A DNA stretch of 64,000 nucleotides from Bostrychus sinensis (Eukaryota > Chordata > Actinopteri > Gobiiformes > Eleotridae), in NCBI GenBank assembly GCA_020698575.1, contig CM036243.1, positions 35,986,141 through 36,050,140 of the forward strand. Reading direction: 5' to 3'. Position numbers and translations under genes: made by a program. Position 1 is the first letter of the stretch, and each line of letters begins with the position of its first letter. This document shows positions 33,025 through 45,109 of this stretch, piece by piece. The notes beneath the pieces were generated by a model, which was not told the DNA's origin, searched no databases, and saw only the letters and a list, made by a program, of their open reading frames with translations.

Positions 33025-34006
33025 TAGGGATGTAACAATTCTTCGTAAATCAGCTAAAAATCGATGCATAAGAGAGAAATTTTGAATCAGTGCGGAAAAA
33101 TTAATCGCGATGTCCCTTTAAACAGCCTGCAGGCCACCAATGTATAATGGTGCATAATCTGGCTCACATATTTGGCGCTAGACATCAATACCTGACCATT
33201 TTACAGAAGAAAAACATGAATTTATATAAAGTTTTAGTTTACAGGACTTGTAAAATCATTAGCCTGACGTGCTGGAAATGTGAAAAGACAGCACAAGCGC
33301 TTCATTACTCGGAGTGGCTCAGAAGAGCGCTCCCTCACCTCTCGCACAGACGGAGGAGCGCACACACAGCGCACAGGGAAAAACAACAATAAGCCCAGGG
33401 AGGACAGCAGGAGAGACACATCTGCAGGTTTTATTTAGGCTGCACAAACCTCTTTGCTCCGTTTACCATCGTTCAGAAAGTAGCTTGTTGTTAGCAGCGA
33501 GCTAAAGGAAAGCTAAGTGGCTAACAACAGCTCAAGTTTATCTGAAGTTTCAGTGGCCACTCCCCCGAAGTGTTTCCATGGAGATCAGAGTCTTTACTGA
33601 GGAGGTGACTTTCCTCACTGACTTGACTTGACCTGTGTTAGTCTCATTATTTCTTACTGAGGCATGGATTCATAATAAGCTGCTTCTCTATGCATTACTT
33701 GCTACTGAAGTGTATTTGTTTTAGGAGGAGAGTAGAAAGGTGTTAATAAAAGTGGCTAACAAATTATGTTATATATTTTTGTTATTTTTACATGTCACTG
33801 TTTTAATATCTACTTTTTAAATTCAATTTCAGTTCATAAGAAGTCTACAACAATTTAAGTTCGACAAGGAGACTCAAATAAGTTATGTAAAAAATCCTTT
33901 TGGTCATAATTATACTGCAACTAAGTCTGCAAATAAAAATCGTAATTGTGAACATAAAATCATGAATCGAATTGAATCGTGACCTCAGTGCATCATTACA
34001 TCCCTA
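33025..34006. mobile_element. Non-autonomous hAT-type element with perfect 8-bp target duplication
   Basis: This 982-bp element begins TAGGGATGTAACAATTCTTC and ends GTGCATCATTACATCCCTA. Flanks are ttaccaac at 33017-33024 and again at 34007-34014, an exact duplication. Near the right end aatcgaattgaatcgtgacc echoes the left-end aaaaatcgatgc region, typical of this family. No transposase domain was recognised, though short frames exist. Confidence 0.93.
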
Positions 34007-34014
34007 TTACCAAC

Positions 34015-35159
34015 ACAATACTTTTCTTTTTCGATGTAATACCAGGTTAACAACAACAACCACAATACAGAAACACACTTGTCATATGAACTCTAAAAGA
34101 ATGAATAAAAACACAGTAGCACCTGCAAAAATCTGACCACCTTTTAAATTCTTGTTGAGTTGTAAACAGTCAGACGCTAAACAAACAGCAATTTGTCCAA
34201 AGGCAACACTTTATCTGCGACGCTGGCAGTGGGAGGCTCAGGCCGAGCTTTTTTATTTTCAAAGACAATGAGGCACAACGACCAGGAGAACTGAGAGAGG
34301 AGCGGGTCGATACCGAAGGACACCACAGAGGACGAGGACTGGTTCACTAACACCGCTCTGGAGACGGTACACTCTCTACTGTGGACGTAAAAACTGGGAT
34401 TAACTGTCCGCGGCTAGATTTAGAGCCGCAATTAACGCAAAAGATTTAAAATGAGACAGAAACACAGGCAGAAAGAAGCAACAAGAAACACTGTTATTGG
34501 ACAAAATGTATATATTTTTGTCCCTGGATACCTTATCTACACTATATCAAAGTGTTTTATTTTTATATATTTTTTAAATTCATTTTTTTTTTTTTTTTTT
34601 AACAGTTTTATCAACACAGAAGGCACACAGTAACAAGATGAATGACAGAAACAAGGCATTCAGGGTTTAGAACAGAAATTAGAGCCAAAAAATATAAAAT
34701 AATGTTTTATAGGTCTGGAGAATGAGAGCTGATAATATGAAAAATGTGGAGTATAAGTTAAGTGTATCTATTATTTATACATCAGAAAAGTATAAACATA
34801 AATTGCATTAAACACTGCTTATATGCCAACCAATTGTATTCTTTTAAGTATTCTTCAAAAATAAGTTGACTGCTGAATAATAGCTTATTGATTTTTGTAT
34901 GTTTTGTTCTATCTGCAAAAAAGCACTTCCCAAATCAGCCACTTCCAAAGTTTTAAAGATTTTAAAATTGTATATTTACACTCTCTTTCGGCTGCTTTTA
35001 ATTTCCATGATGTATGGTTTAATGCCATTTTTAACATCTTTAATGCCACAAACCATCCTGGCAGCTTAAATGGTCAAAATCTATCTGCAAGTTTTGTAAA
35101 ATACATTTCATAAAGCACCAATAATGTTGAAAGTCAAACTCTTATGATTATATATTATA

Positions 35160-35160
<1 letters not shown>
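34015..35160. other. Intron with dispersed direct-repeat arm
   Basis: This contains a T18 run (34583-34600) and, at about 35008-35138, the second copy of the roughly 130-bp repeat also at 28908-29033. No coding sequence was recognised. Confidence 0.6.

Positions 35161-35161
<1 letters not shown>

Positions 35162-35210
<49 letters not shown>
35162..35210 (+). repeat. (TTA)n microsatellite
   Basis: About 16 units of ttatta are followed by an impure T/A-rich stretch to about 35250. Confidence 0.92.
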
Positions 35211-35211
<1 letters not shown>

Positions 35212-35458
35212 TTAATTTTTTATTTTATTTTTTATTTTTTTTATTAAGTTTATTTGCTTGTTTCAAAGGGGAGTTTTACAAATTCTTTAAAGTTTTCATT
35301 GTTTATTTATGAATTTAAGATTATTATTTATTTTGAACATAAAATATATTGTAAAAAATTAAAATGTAACAGAGGTTTATATTATATTTTTATTTTTTAT
35401 TTTATTTTGAATGACAAAAAAGGTAGGGAACAACTGCATTAGTATTCAATAGAGTAAC

Positions 35459-35462
35459 AGTA

Positions 35463-35498
<36 letters not shown>

Positions 35499-35500
35499 CT
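35459..35500 (+). repeat. (AGT)n microsatellite
   Basis: About 14 units of agtagt with one agaagt interruption near the start. Confidence 0.9.
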
Positions 35501-35504
35501 CTTA

Positions 35505-37265
35505 CCAACTCCACAAACAGCATAGCCATATTTTCTGTTTTTATTTTATGAAATAGGACAAAGTAAACTGCCTCTGCAACATACTAATTACTAACATTTA
35601 ATTTTATTTTATTTCCTTCACATGATTCAGGGGTCACATGTTCTGCTACGTGCGCTCTGATTGGTCCGTGTGGAAACCAATGCACACAGATGAGGATTAG
35701 CGTTAGCTGCTGCGTGGAGCCATCGATAAATCACTGATAAAACGTCAATAAAGAAAACACCGTGAGCTTAAAGCAAATGAAGACCTGAGGGAGTTAGCAT
35801 TCGTCACAGCTCATCAGGCCACTGGTAATGAAGTTCTCTAAGCCTAAAAATCAATTGGAAACGTCGCAATTGAAGACGGCGCACGTGTTTTTTGCTACAA
35901 AGAATTGAATTTGAGAAGTCCAGACATAAGCACAGACAAGCTCATTTTAATTACCTACAGCCTAAATACAAGATTAAGGCTTTGAAAACACCGAAACCCA
36001 TGCATAATAAAAATGCTGCATGTAAATCAGAAATGCATTCACATATTCACTTACACAGTGATTATTGCAGGATCACATTGCACTAAACTCAGAGCTAGAA
36101 GTTTAAGGGCAGCTCTAAACTTGAAGTGATGAAGTTATGCACTTAGGAGAGGTCAAAGGCGGCAATATTTTCTGCGTTTTTTTTTTAATGCAAACAATGA
36201 ACTGCGTCGGAATAAAATGTTTTATCAGCAGCAATGGAACATTTACCATTCATTTTCTCCACTGATTTTTGGAAAAATCTGTACACTGGTGATTAGAATG
36301 AGAGGACAAGCTCACTGCTCACTGCTTAGTCCTGTTCCAAAAATATCCCAGCAGGAGTGAAAAAGCAAGTTTTAAGCGTATTTCATGAGTTACATGTACA
36401 AAAAAAAGTCGCCACCTGGATGTAACTAAGTAAATATGTAAGAGCCTCCCTGCAGTTGGTTGCACAGAGCTGCAATAATCCACTCTGTTTTATTCATTAC
36501 AGCCATAATTCATGTTAAATATCACACATATGACGAATATTTATCTATAAATAATAAAACATCAAGTGAGTGTGGTCGGGTTTTATCACAGAAGAACATT
36601 TTTTACACTGACGCCAGAGTCACATGATCACCAGTGAGAGAAAAATAGTGTGCGAGTGAGTGCACTATAGTCTGATCGAAGGGTTAGGGGCTAGGGATGA
36701 TATTCGGACACAGCCTTTGATTGACTGAGTCCGAGCTCCAGCACTTCTTCTTTACTCTCTGCAGCAAAGATGACGGCAGTTTCAGAGCAAAAATGAAAAA
36801 ATAAATAAATAAAAATGGCTGAAAAGAATGAAAGTCTCTCTCTGAGCCACAGACACAGACGGTGTATGTTTTAAATCCCACGCCAGGAGGAAAGTGTGGT
36901 TTGATTAAGTCTGTCATTACAGAGAAGAGCAGGTCTGAGGCTAAAGACCCACAGTGTCTCAGATTTAAACCAGCGCTGAAGGCCACGGCTGCTGAAACAG
37001 AGACGCCCCGGTGTAGCTCTGGTTAGCAATTACCCTGCGCCCTGGTATTTCCCACAGAGCTCAGCCTCTTCACTCTCGCCTGCGTGCATTGTGAAGTTGT
37101 GAATGATCGAGGTCCTGTCCCTGCTCTCGGGCTTTTAGTGCTAACAGAGATAAAGGCTTTTTCACTCTGGTTAGTTACAGGAGCGAAGAGGAAAACGTTT
37201 ACCTCCATTCAGCCGCTCCATTGACGGATGTTATGAGCCATGTTCCCGATACAGATAAACAAACA
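35505..37265. other. Intron without recognised features
   Basis: This is intronic sequence with short ORFs lacking domain signatures. I see no clear transposon ends. Confidence 0.5.
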
Positions 37266-37270
37266 CCGAT

Positions 37271-37407
37271 CAGCCATAACATTATGACCACTTGTCGAAT
37301 ATACAGCCTCGTATCTATCAGAACCAGCATTAGCTTAAAATGAGCCTTGATGAAGAATTAATCTGTGTTATTCACTTCACCTGTCAGTGGTCATAATGTT
37401 ATGGCTG
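37271..37407. mobile_element. Short MITE with CAGCCATAACATTATGACCAC ends
   Basis: The left end is cagccataacattatgacca and the right end is its complement, tggtcataatgttatggctg, a near-perfect 21-bp inverted repeat in a 137-bp element. The end style is that of a miniature Tc1/mariner-like family common in fish. The target duplication could not be read with certainty. Confidence 0.85.
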
Positions 37408-37534
37408 TTCTTTGTATAGCCGGTAAGTAAATGACTTTTTAAAATATGAACTACAGTTTAATCATGTAATAACATACTGTAAAGGAAAGAAAGTCCATCC
37501 ATTTTTTTTCAGATGCTGCTGCAAATGAGTACTT

Positions 37535-37678
37535 GGGTGGGCTTTAATACCAGATGCCCTTCCTGAGTCATCCCTCTCCCTTCTTTTTGGGGCTTGGGAT
37601 CAGCACAATGAGAATTTTTCTGGCTCCCCGTCTCGAAATTGAACCCCTGACCTACCGCACCAAACCCCGGGGGAACTA
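37535..37678 (-). repeat. SINE-like fragment, antisense
   Basis: The plus strand reads ccagatgcccttcctgagtc ... ttggggcttgggatcagcac ... cgaaattgaacccctgacct. This is the complement of a tRNA-derived fish SINE; the last part corresponds to the B-box region. Related fragments lie near 1190 and 24410. Confidence 0.6.
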
Positions 37679-37680
37679 AT

Positions 37681-38172
37681 GGTAACACTTTATTTTAAGG
37701 TCCACCTATTAACCATTAACTAGATGCTAACTTGCATGTTAGCTAGTGATTATTTAGCTTTTAATTTGGTATTGGATTATAAAGCACCTATTAACCCCTT
37801 ATTCTACCACTAATTAGCAATTAACTAACATTTTACCTTAAATAAACTCATAATTACTGCTCATTAGTGGGAAGTAAGGAGTTTGTTGGACATAAATTAT
37901 GATTTTAATGAGCATTATTAGGGAATAGTAGAACAAAAATCATATTAAGATCATTATTTATGTCCAACAACTTCCTTATTTCCAACTAATGAGCAGTAAT
38001 TATGAGTTTATTATAAGGAAAATGTTAGTTAATTGTTAAATATGGTCACACAGAATATGGGATTATTAGGTGCTTTATAATTACCAAATTAAGAGCTAAT
38101 TAACCACTAACTAGCATCATAATTAGCATTTAGTTAATGGTTAATACGTGGACCTTAAACTAAAGTGTTAAC
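37681..38172. mobile_element. Full-length palindromic MITE with GGTAACACTTTA ends
   Basis: It starts ggtaacactttattttaagg and ends ccttaaactaaagtgttaac. The two halves are complementary over most of the element: actaatgagcagtaattatgagttta in the right half matches taaactcataattactgctcattagtg in the left. The 492-bp element could form an extended hairpin. No coding capacity. Confidence 0.88.
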
Positions 38173-38174
38173 AA

Positions 38175-38590
38175 ACTAATCACTATGGCCTGCATATTTT
38201 AATAAAAGTAACTTGTGGCTGTCGAGTAAGGGAGGCTCCCATTGGCTGTTGGTCTACACGGCTCGTCAACACTGAAACAAAGGCGGTGGAAAATCAAGTG
38301 GAAGGAAAGGGTTTAGCGCAGCTTTAGCTATGTCTGCTCACACAAAGGAACAGCCCAAAAAAAAGACAAACATAAACAAAAATACACCTGTTAAAGAAAA
38401 AAAAGTAGTAGTAGCAACAGTTGCAGTAGATTTTTATGTAACTTTATTCGTAATTAATTGAAAAGATTTGTTAAATAATGGTTTCTCTCTTCTAAAATTC
38501 TGTCGGCAGTTCAACAGCGGTTTAATATGCAACCTTTGAAGTTTTAGGAAGAATTTGTGTGTCATTTTTTTTGTATTTTAATGTTAAAGT
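38175..38590. other. Intron without recognised features
   Basis: AT-rich intronic sequence with a (gta)-rich spot near 38405. Nothing else was recognised. Confidence 0.5.
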
Positions 38591-38596
38591 GTAAAA

Positions 38597-39215
38597 TGTC
38601 CTGCGGTGTGACTGTAACATTTTCAAAATACAAACATTTCTAAAATAAGTCGCCTGTGTCTGGGACAGTTTATGTCAAATATTTGTACTTTACTAAAACA
38701 TAACTTTTAACTGCACCTGTATCCAACAATAGGAATGAAAATCAGTTTAATGATGTCCTGTGGTGTGACCTGAAAGATCAGATTTTAATCAGGCAGACTC
38801 TGGAGTTAAAGCTGTGGGGTCAAAAGGGACTCATGTTTTATTATTATTTTTTGTAAAATCCTCATTTTCTCAAAAACTGTTCTGTGTCTGTTTGGTGTCC
38901 TGCAGTGTGACAGCTGTATTTTTTAACCCTAACAAAATCAAATTCTAAATGTTAAAAAATGTTTCTTATGATGGGAAAGGGATTTATTTATTAAGTTATT
39001 CTTAAATATAAAAATAAGAATGCAAACTGGCCAAACAGCAGTGAATGTCCTGCTGTGTGATGCAGGACATTCTTAAAAAATGCAGAAATAATAGTTTAAA
39101 TTTTGAATTTCTTATGAAAAACTTTCTTTACACTTTTTATACAACTGATTAATATTTGAAATTAGTTTTAATATTCTTTATATTCAACTTCAAATTTGTG
39201 TCACACCACAGGACA
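38597..39215. repeat. Spaced 16-bp motif series TGTCCTGYGGTGTGAC
   Basis: The motif occurs at 38597-38612, 38754-38769, 38896-38911 and 39046-39060 in one orientation, and inverted at 39200-39215 (gtcacaccacaggaca). The spacing is about 142-157 bp. The first and last copies form terminal inverted repeats of the interval. Interval sequences are AT-rich and only weakly alike. It may be a MITE with internally repeated ends. Confidence 0.7.
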
Positions 39216-39219
39216 AAAA

Positions 39220-41359
39220 AAAAAAAAAAAAACTTTCCACTTTTACTCAAGCCATTATTCTGTTGAGTACTTTCACTTCTTCTTGCGTGATACTACAACA
39301 CTTTCCCCAGAGCACAGATCTGAAAAACCTTTTACATCTCGGCCAATCTTACTGAAAACAAAACATGAATGTGCTTCTTTCCTCTCAGAGTTTGTCCTCT
39401 CTGGGCAGCTGTAGGAACGGGAACAGGAAGTACTCCAGCTCCCGCTTGGTTTTATGGAGCTAGAAATGTCTATATTCTCATGAAGAGTGATTTTTTTTAT
39501 GTCATTCTTAATACTTGAGAAACTATGACCAGTCCTAATGAATTAATCTTGTTATATTAAAAGCTCAGTAAATCCACTCACTGCAGCTGATGTCATGTAT
39601 TTCTCACATTTATTAATTCCTTCCTCGTTTTCGTCGCCATTCACCCCAATCCCACTTTATCACCGTTGTCATTTTAAAGGAATTATCCGCGCTGTAAAAG
39701 TTTGGAGGCCCCTCTTTTTTTTTTATTTGTTGTTTTTTTTTTTGCTTTGGTGCTGATCTTTGGAGCAAAAAACCTCAATTAAACTCTTGAGTCTGGAGGA
39801 ATTAACCCGGTGTACAGATGTGGCGTCACCTGTGGGACCGGGGCCCGCGCGGATTTAATGACTGCACAGGAGGTGAGCGGCCGTCAGGAAAAAAAAACGA
39901 AAAAAAACTCAGATCTCTGTCGCTTCCGAAAATAGATCAAACCTTCACAAAGTCAGGCTCGTCTTCAGCGGCGCTCGGACTCGTCTGACTGCTGTACAAG
40001 TACTTTACATTATACTCTCTGTACTGCACTCCGGCCACAAGGGGGCACAAGCCAGACTACTCTTTGTGTCAGTTACAAGCCCGGATAAATGGAAAATATG
40101 TCCCAAAGGCCAAATCAAAATCAAAAATACTTTTAATTGCTAAAAAACAACGTATCATAAATGATTTTTGTTTATATCTAGCGCAAATTGTGCTTTCAAA
40201 ATATAAATGTATCATATATTAAACACTTTTATAAATTAACTTTTAATTTACTTAATAAAACATTCACCAACAGTGCTTTTGTGGGAGATTGTGTCAAATA
40301 GGCCTGGATTCTTTTTCATGGCTTACATATAATAAATCTACAATACTTAAAGATATTAGGGAGGATTTTTTTCGACTGCTGAGAAACCAGCGACTGTTTG
40401 TCCTTTTTCTGAATAATGCGCATGCGTCAGGCCCCGCCCTTCACTGTTCCTTTTCCAAGGAACTCCTCCACAGCGACGTGCACGAGCGTTGGAACACGAG
40501 TGTTTGTTTACAGCCGGCATCAGCAGAGATTCACCTAAACCTAGACCTGCATTGTTTGTTTGCGCGACCTTTGACCTAGTTCCCCACACAGACCCAGTCA
40601 CATGCACAGTCCCTAAATGTGAGCAAAAATATATCCTCCTGCTATTGGTAGCATTAGCAAACTGACGCTGCTGTACAGTTGAAAAGGTTCAACAGATAAA
40701 GAAAAAAGGCATTTTTTCAAACGATAAGATAAATGTTACCTGTCCAGCAGAAACTTGGCGACCAATGCATCGTCTGAAGCCCTTTCTGTTCCTACAGCGC
40801 ACGCCGTCCTTTGAAGGAATCGCCAATAACTACACAGGTTTTATTCTGCTCTTCTACAGTTTTTCTCCTCCTCCTCTGGTTCACTTCAAAAACAGTTTTC
40901 CTTTTGTGACCGCCCGGTTCACGTTTTTCCTCAGCCATTGTGCTCTTCGAAGTCAGGCTGTCCGCGCTACGATGTTAACGCTGCTAACGCGGCGCTAATG
41001 CCGGACTACATAAACATAGTGTATACGCATGCGCAGGCACAAGAACGCGCACTATCGCCGAAACCAGGAAGATGAACGAATGAATGGCGAGTCCGTGGAA
41101 CAATGGTTAACGTACTCATGACGAAAACGATTGGATGAGGTTTTTTAAGTCCCACAGAGTCCACAGTTTATTAATATTATTATTATATTTTCTAATACAC
41201 CAATTTATAAGCCTTATACAGGGCAATGAAGGTAGTTTTAATAAATATTGCAAAAAATGAATTTATAAAGATCCTCCCTAATACCTTTAATTATTTAAAA
41301 TTTAAAAAAAAGTTTCAATCAACAATGAAGTTAGAGTCACACAATTATTGTGTTATTGT
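39220..41359. other. Intron without recognised coding features
   Basis: A poly-A run at about 39214-39231 directly follows the previous element. The remainder contains short ORFs on both strands without family signatures. The plus-strand words agatattagggaggattttt (about 40353) and ataaagatcctccctaatacc (about 41265) are complementary across the interval. They may be ends of a larger unit, not resolved. Confidence 0.45.
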
Positions 41360-41554
41360 CAGTGGTGGACGAAGTACTCAAAATCTGTACTTAAGTCAAA
41401 GTAAAAAAGTATTGCATATAAAATTTCTCCTTCAAAGTAAAAGTAAAAGTACAAAAGACATAATTCAAAATGTACTCAGAAAGTACTTTTTTTTTTATCA
41501 ACAAATGTACTTAAGTAAACTTGAATAAAATTATCTAGTTACTGTCCACCACTG
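41360..41554. mobile_element. Short hAT-type MITE with CAGTGGTGGACGAAGTACTC ends
   Basis: This 195-bp element begins cagtggtggacgaagtactc and ends gtccaccactg. Inner sequence is full of the AAGTA / TACTT words characteristic of this abundant teleost family. Flanks (gttattgt and atatggta) do not match, so the target duplication has decayed or the ends differ slightly. Confidence 0.85.
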
Positions 41555-42139
41555 ATATGGTAAATATATATCGAAGCCCAAACTGTGATATTTTTTACAT
41601 TTGCAGTATTTTCAAGGCCACGACATGGAAAATATACAAATTCAAACATCTTTTCAAGCTTTAACACTTAACAGAAAGTTAAAATAAAATTACCAAAGTT
41701 GCAAGTGGAGACTGAGAAAACAAGCTAGCATTACCAGCAACAGCTGTTTACGGTTTTAGACGCCGTCGTACGACTTTCGCTTTATGACTCTAAACATTGC
41801 AGTTATTGTTAACTTTACATTAAACTCCTGTTAATACAGTGAGTTGTTACATCTCCTGTGGTGGCACTGAAAAATGAATGCACGACAAAAAGCAGGAAGT
41901 GTACCGATCATCGTAGCATTAGCTTTACCTTTAGCTTCATAACACCACACATCAAGATTTACTTTTGTCTTTAGATTAAATACTGCCATTGAATAGCCAC
42001 TTTAAACACAATTTTGATCATATATACAAAACCAATAAATATATTAAACTCAACCTTACTTAGAATATGTTTTTATCATGTAAAGAGGAATATTCCAGTC
42101 ACTGCTGCACTTCCAGTTAGCGCAGAACAAATCCTGTTC

Positions 42140-44060
42140 TGACAGTCCTGGGGTCTCATTTATAAAGCTTGTTTATGCCCAAAACGAGGCTGCTCTCTGC
42201 GCCAAAGGTGGGACCTCAGAAAAAACAACTCGTCCTGAAACCTTTGCGTATCCCTACACCAGCTCTGACCCTGGCGTGTGCACATTATGGTGACAAAAAG
42301 CTGCTGAAGTGAAGTAAGTTTGACAAATTCATGTTTGCTGTGCGTTTGATACACTTCGCTTTCACTTTATATCTCTTAGAAAATACTAAGGATTTGATTC
42401 AGTTATCATTATTTAAACAAGTAGTGAGTAAAAGTGAGGGAAGGCCATTTGATTCTTCATAATTTCACTCAGTATTCCTGACAATAAAGCTGTTTGTAGC
42501 CGTGCACGTTCACAGGGTGCTGCGCTGGCTCCGTCATGGTCCACGGCGTGAACTAAAAGCAGAGATAATCTCTGATGAATCTGTGACTGGATTTATGAAA
42601 TAATGACAGACATGCGCATAAACAACTTCTACAGACTCAGGTTCATATCAGAGCTGTGTGATTTTAATAAAGCACAGTGCCAAAAAGAGACTGAATGGAC
42701 ATGTTAAATATAAATGTTTCTCTCTATCTTTCTCTCTTTACACAACCTCCACTCAGACCTGCACGTGCACGTACAGCGTGCACAGTAAAGTTATATCAGT
42801 GTGTGTGAACAGAGGACTGTGATGCTTCCTGCGCATCTCATGCTCCTTCATTTATTATAAGTCTCAATCACAGTGCGAAGAAATCCTAAAAAAGCAATAC
42901 CTGCACCTACATACTGTGTGTGTGTGTTGTGCCTCTCTCTCTTCGGTGTTTCTCTGTGAAACCCTCTCATTAGCGGCTCATGTTTAGGTAAATCTCATTT
43001 AGAAGTCACTTTGCGTTGTCCTTCTTTGGTGGATTGGAGGCGTGGAGAGGGCGTGACGTGAGGCGGGTTTACGTGCGCACCTTTCTACTCCAGGTGGGAT
43101 CTATATGAAGGGGAAACTGCTGCAGCTATGTGTGCACCCGGTTTTATAAGTCTGATTATTTTCTAACTGTGATGGGTGACACCGCAGGGTGTCGCTCTGG
43201 CATCAGGGCATTTCCTTTAAAAGGGGAAGTGGCTGGTTTGCCCGCGAAAGTGCCAGATTCCTGTGGGTGGCCAGGACGACTGCTGGGCCCACGTTTGTGT
43301 GTCGACTGTTTGAACCAAGTTGGTAAATATGGTTTTACTTTAATGATTGTTTGGTTTAGTTGTATTTTAAACGTATTTTATGTGACAGGGCCGTGGTTTT
43401 GTGAGGACGACCTGTGGCGTGAATGACGGGGTGTGGGTGCTTGATATCACAGGTATGCGGTATTTTACTGGTTTTAATATTTTGAAGTAAAACGTTTATT
43501 TTAGCAGGTGGTTGATTCTTTTTGTATTGTTTGTTTGCAGTTATTCACATACCGCTACCTGCTGTCCTTTTATGAGTGTTTTGGGTTTAGTTAGTCCGCT
43601 TTAAAGAGTGGACAGCGGACTAACTACTTTAAACTTTTTGTTTGTTTGTCTTGTTTGTTTGGGTCACTTCCCGGGTCGATATGATCCCTCTCGTTTAATA
43701 GTGTTACATCCGATCCTGTCTGAAGGGAGCATCTGTGGTGACTTGCAGTGTTTGCTGTAACTTTATTTTGTTTGAAATAACCAGTGTGCAGTGGTTTACG
43801 GCGGTGTTATCCGCCCTAATGGTGTGGCAAACCAATTCGGCTCTGTAACAATGCTGTGCGAACGACAACCGGACATATGAACAGGAATACCCACTCTGTG
43901 TGTAATAAATATCATTAATCCTCATTCATGTGTTGGTCTCCTGCATAATCTGTACAACCACTTGTAACATAACATACGCAGCTTTTGAGTTTCTGGCGTA
44001 CGGAGACTTTTAGTAAGAGTTCCACGCAGAGTTTTATAGATGAGACCCAAGAACTGTCAG
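42140..44060. mobile_element. DNA-transposon-like element with CTGACAGT...GGGTCTCAT ends, interrupted by a solo LTR
   Basis: The left end is ctgacagtcctggggtctca-tttataaa and the right end is the complement of ctgacagttcttgggtctca-tctataaa, a 28-bp terminal inverted repeat with four mismatches. Without the LTR at 43168-43969 it is about 1.1 kb. The ends (GGGTCTCATTTATAAA) are a familiar fish MITE type. No transposase was recognised. Confidence 0.8.
43168..43969 (+). mobile_element. Solo LTR (802 bp)
   Basis: It begins TGTGATGGGTGACACC and ends CCACTTGTAACA, giving TG...CA termini. It is flanked by a 4-bp duplication TAAC (43164-43167 and 43970-43973). A polyadenylation signal aataaa is at 43904-43909, 60 bp before the end. 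No internal retroviral-like region, primer site or second LTR is present, so it is a solo LTR from recombination. A perfect 11-bp hairpin (43590-43600 with 43614-43624) lies inside. Superfamily is uncertain; the short duplication fits Ty3/Gypsy-like or related elements. Confidence 0.75.
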
Positions 44061-45105
44061 CACTGCCACACCATTGGTCAAAGCAACAGTTGTTCAAATC
44101 TTCCCTGCGTTACAAACTTTAAAAGCAACAACAAATCCAGATCCCTCCCCAGCCCAGGCTCCTGCAGACTCTGTCACTGTCAGATCTAACCTTTCACAGT
44201 CCACTGTTCGCTCCCAGCTCAAATATATTTCCACATTTCTCTCTCTTCACTTGACCTCTGTCCGTTTCCTCTGAGCAATGCATTATTGTTTTACATTATG
44301 TTGGCATTTCTAGCATAAAGCTCTATATCACTGTAGCTATGGGCTGTTTATTGTGTTACAAGTGACACAGACTCAATTACTCCTCTGTCACTGCGGGACT
44401 CTCGGGACCGGCGCTCTGGTGTGGTTTGAAGACGAGTGCGCTTCATATACAGTATATTTGTGTGTTTTTTGTTTTTTTTGTGTGTGCGTCTCGTGTCTTT
44501 TTCCTGAGCTGAAGGAGAAGTGCTGTCAGTCAGATGTCAGGCTCTCGCAGCGCTTCCTGAAGCTGAGCACATCTCGTTCTTCAGTGACGGTCCCCTGTCA
44601 CTCAAGTACTGCTCTTACTGCGAGAGAGACCGAGATAAGCAGACTCATCGCTGACGCAGGCCTCAAGTACATTTACATTTACTCTGTAAGTGACAAGGAT
44701 ACACACTCACTTAACTGGACAAGAACAGTTTTTACTTTGTTTTCTATGATGATGATTTTCAGAGATTTTACTGGACTTTTAACTGGACTTCTGTCTTTGT
44801 AAATATAAAAGAGCCAGTCTGCAGGAGCTCACAGTTGCTGACAGTGACGACGCCTGGAGGATTCTGCAGGAAAAGCCGAGGTCCAGCAGTGCCAGTCTTT
44901 TGGTTTCTAAAGCTCCTGTCAGAACCTCTCAGGCACTAATGAGAAATGTGATGGATGGATTTATCTGTGGTCTGATGCTGGTGGTGGATCCCAGTGTCTT
45001 TTTCTTTGTTTTCTCTCGTAATACTGGGTTGTTTTTGTTGTTTGTTGGATTTGTCTTACGATGCTGTTTTATATGGAGCTTGAGTTTGACACTAATGTGG
45101 CCTGG
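44061..45105. other. Intron without recognised features
   Basis: A 149-codon frame at 44353-44802 has no recognisable domain, is Cys/Val/Phe-rich from low-complexity sequence and is taken as chance. I see nothing else. Confidence 0.5.
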
Positions 45106-45109
45106 GCCG

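Noticed and set aside
42900..43170. Possible promoter or LTR start upstream of 43168 (tatatgaag near 43100)
   Set aside because: Lies outside the TG...CA boundaries and the TAAC duplication. No transcript evidence.
44353..44802. 149-codon plus-strand ORF
   Set aside because: No domain; low-complexity Cys/Val/Phe stretch from a T/G-rich tract. It lies within an intron.
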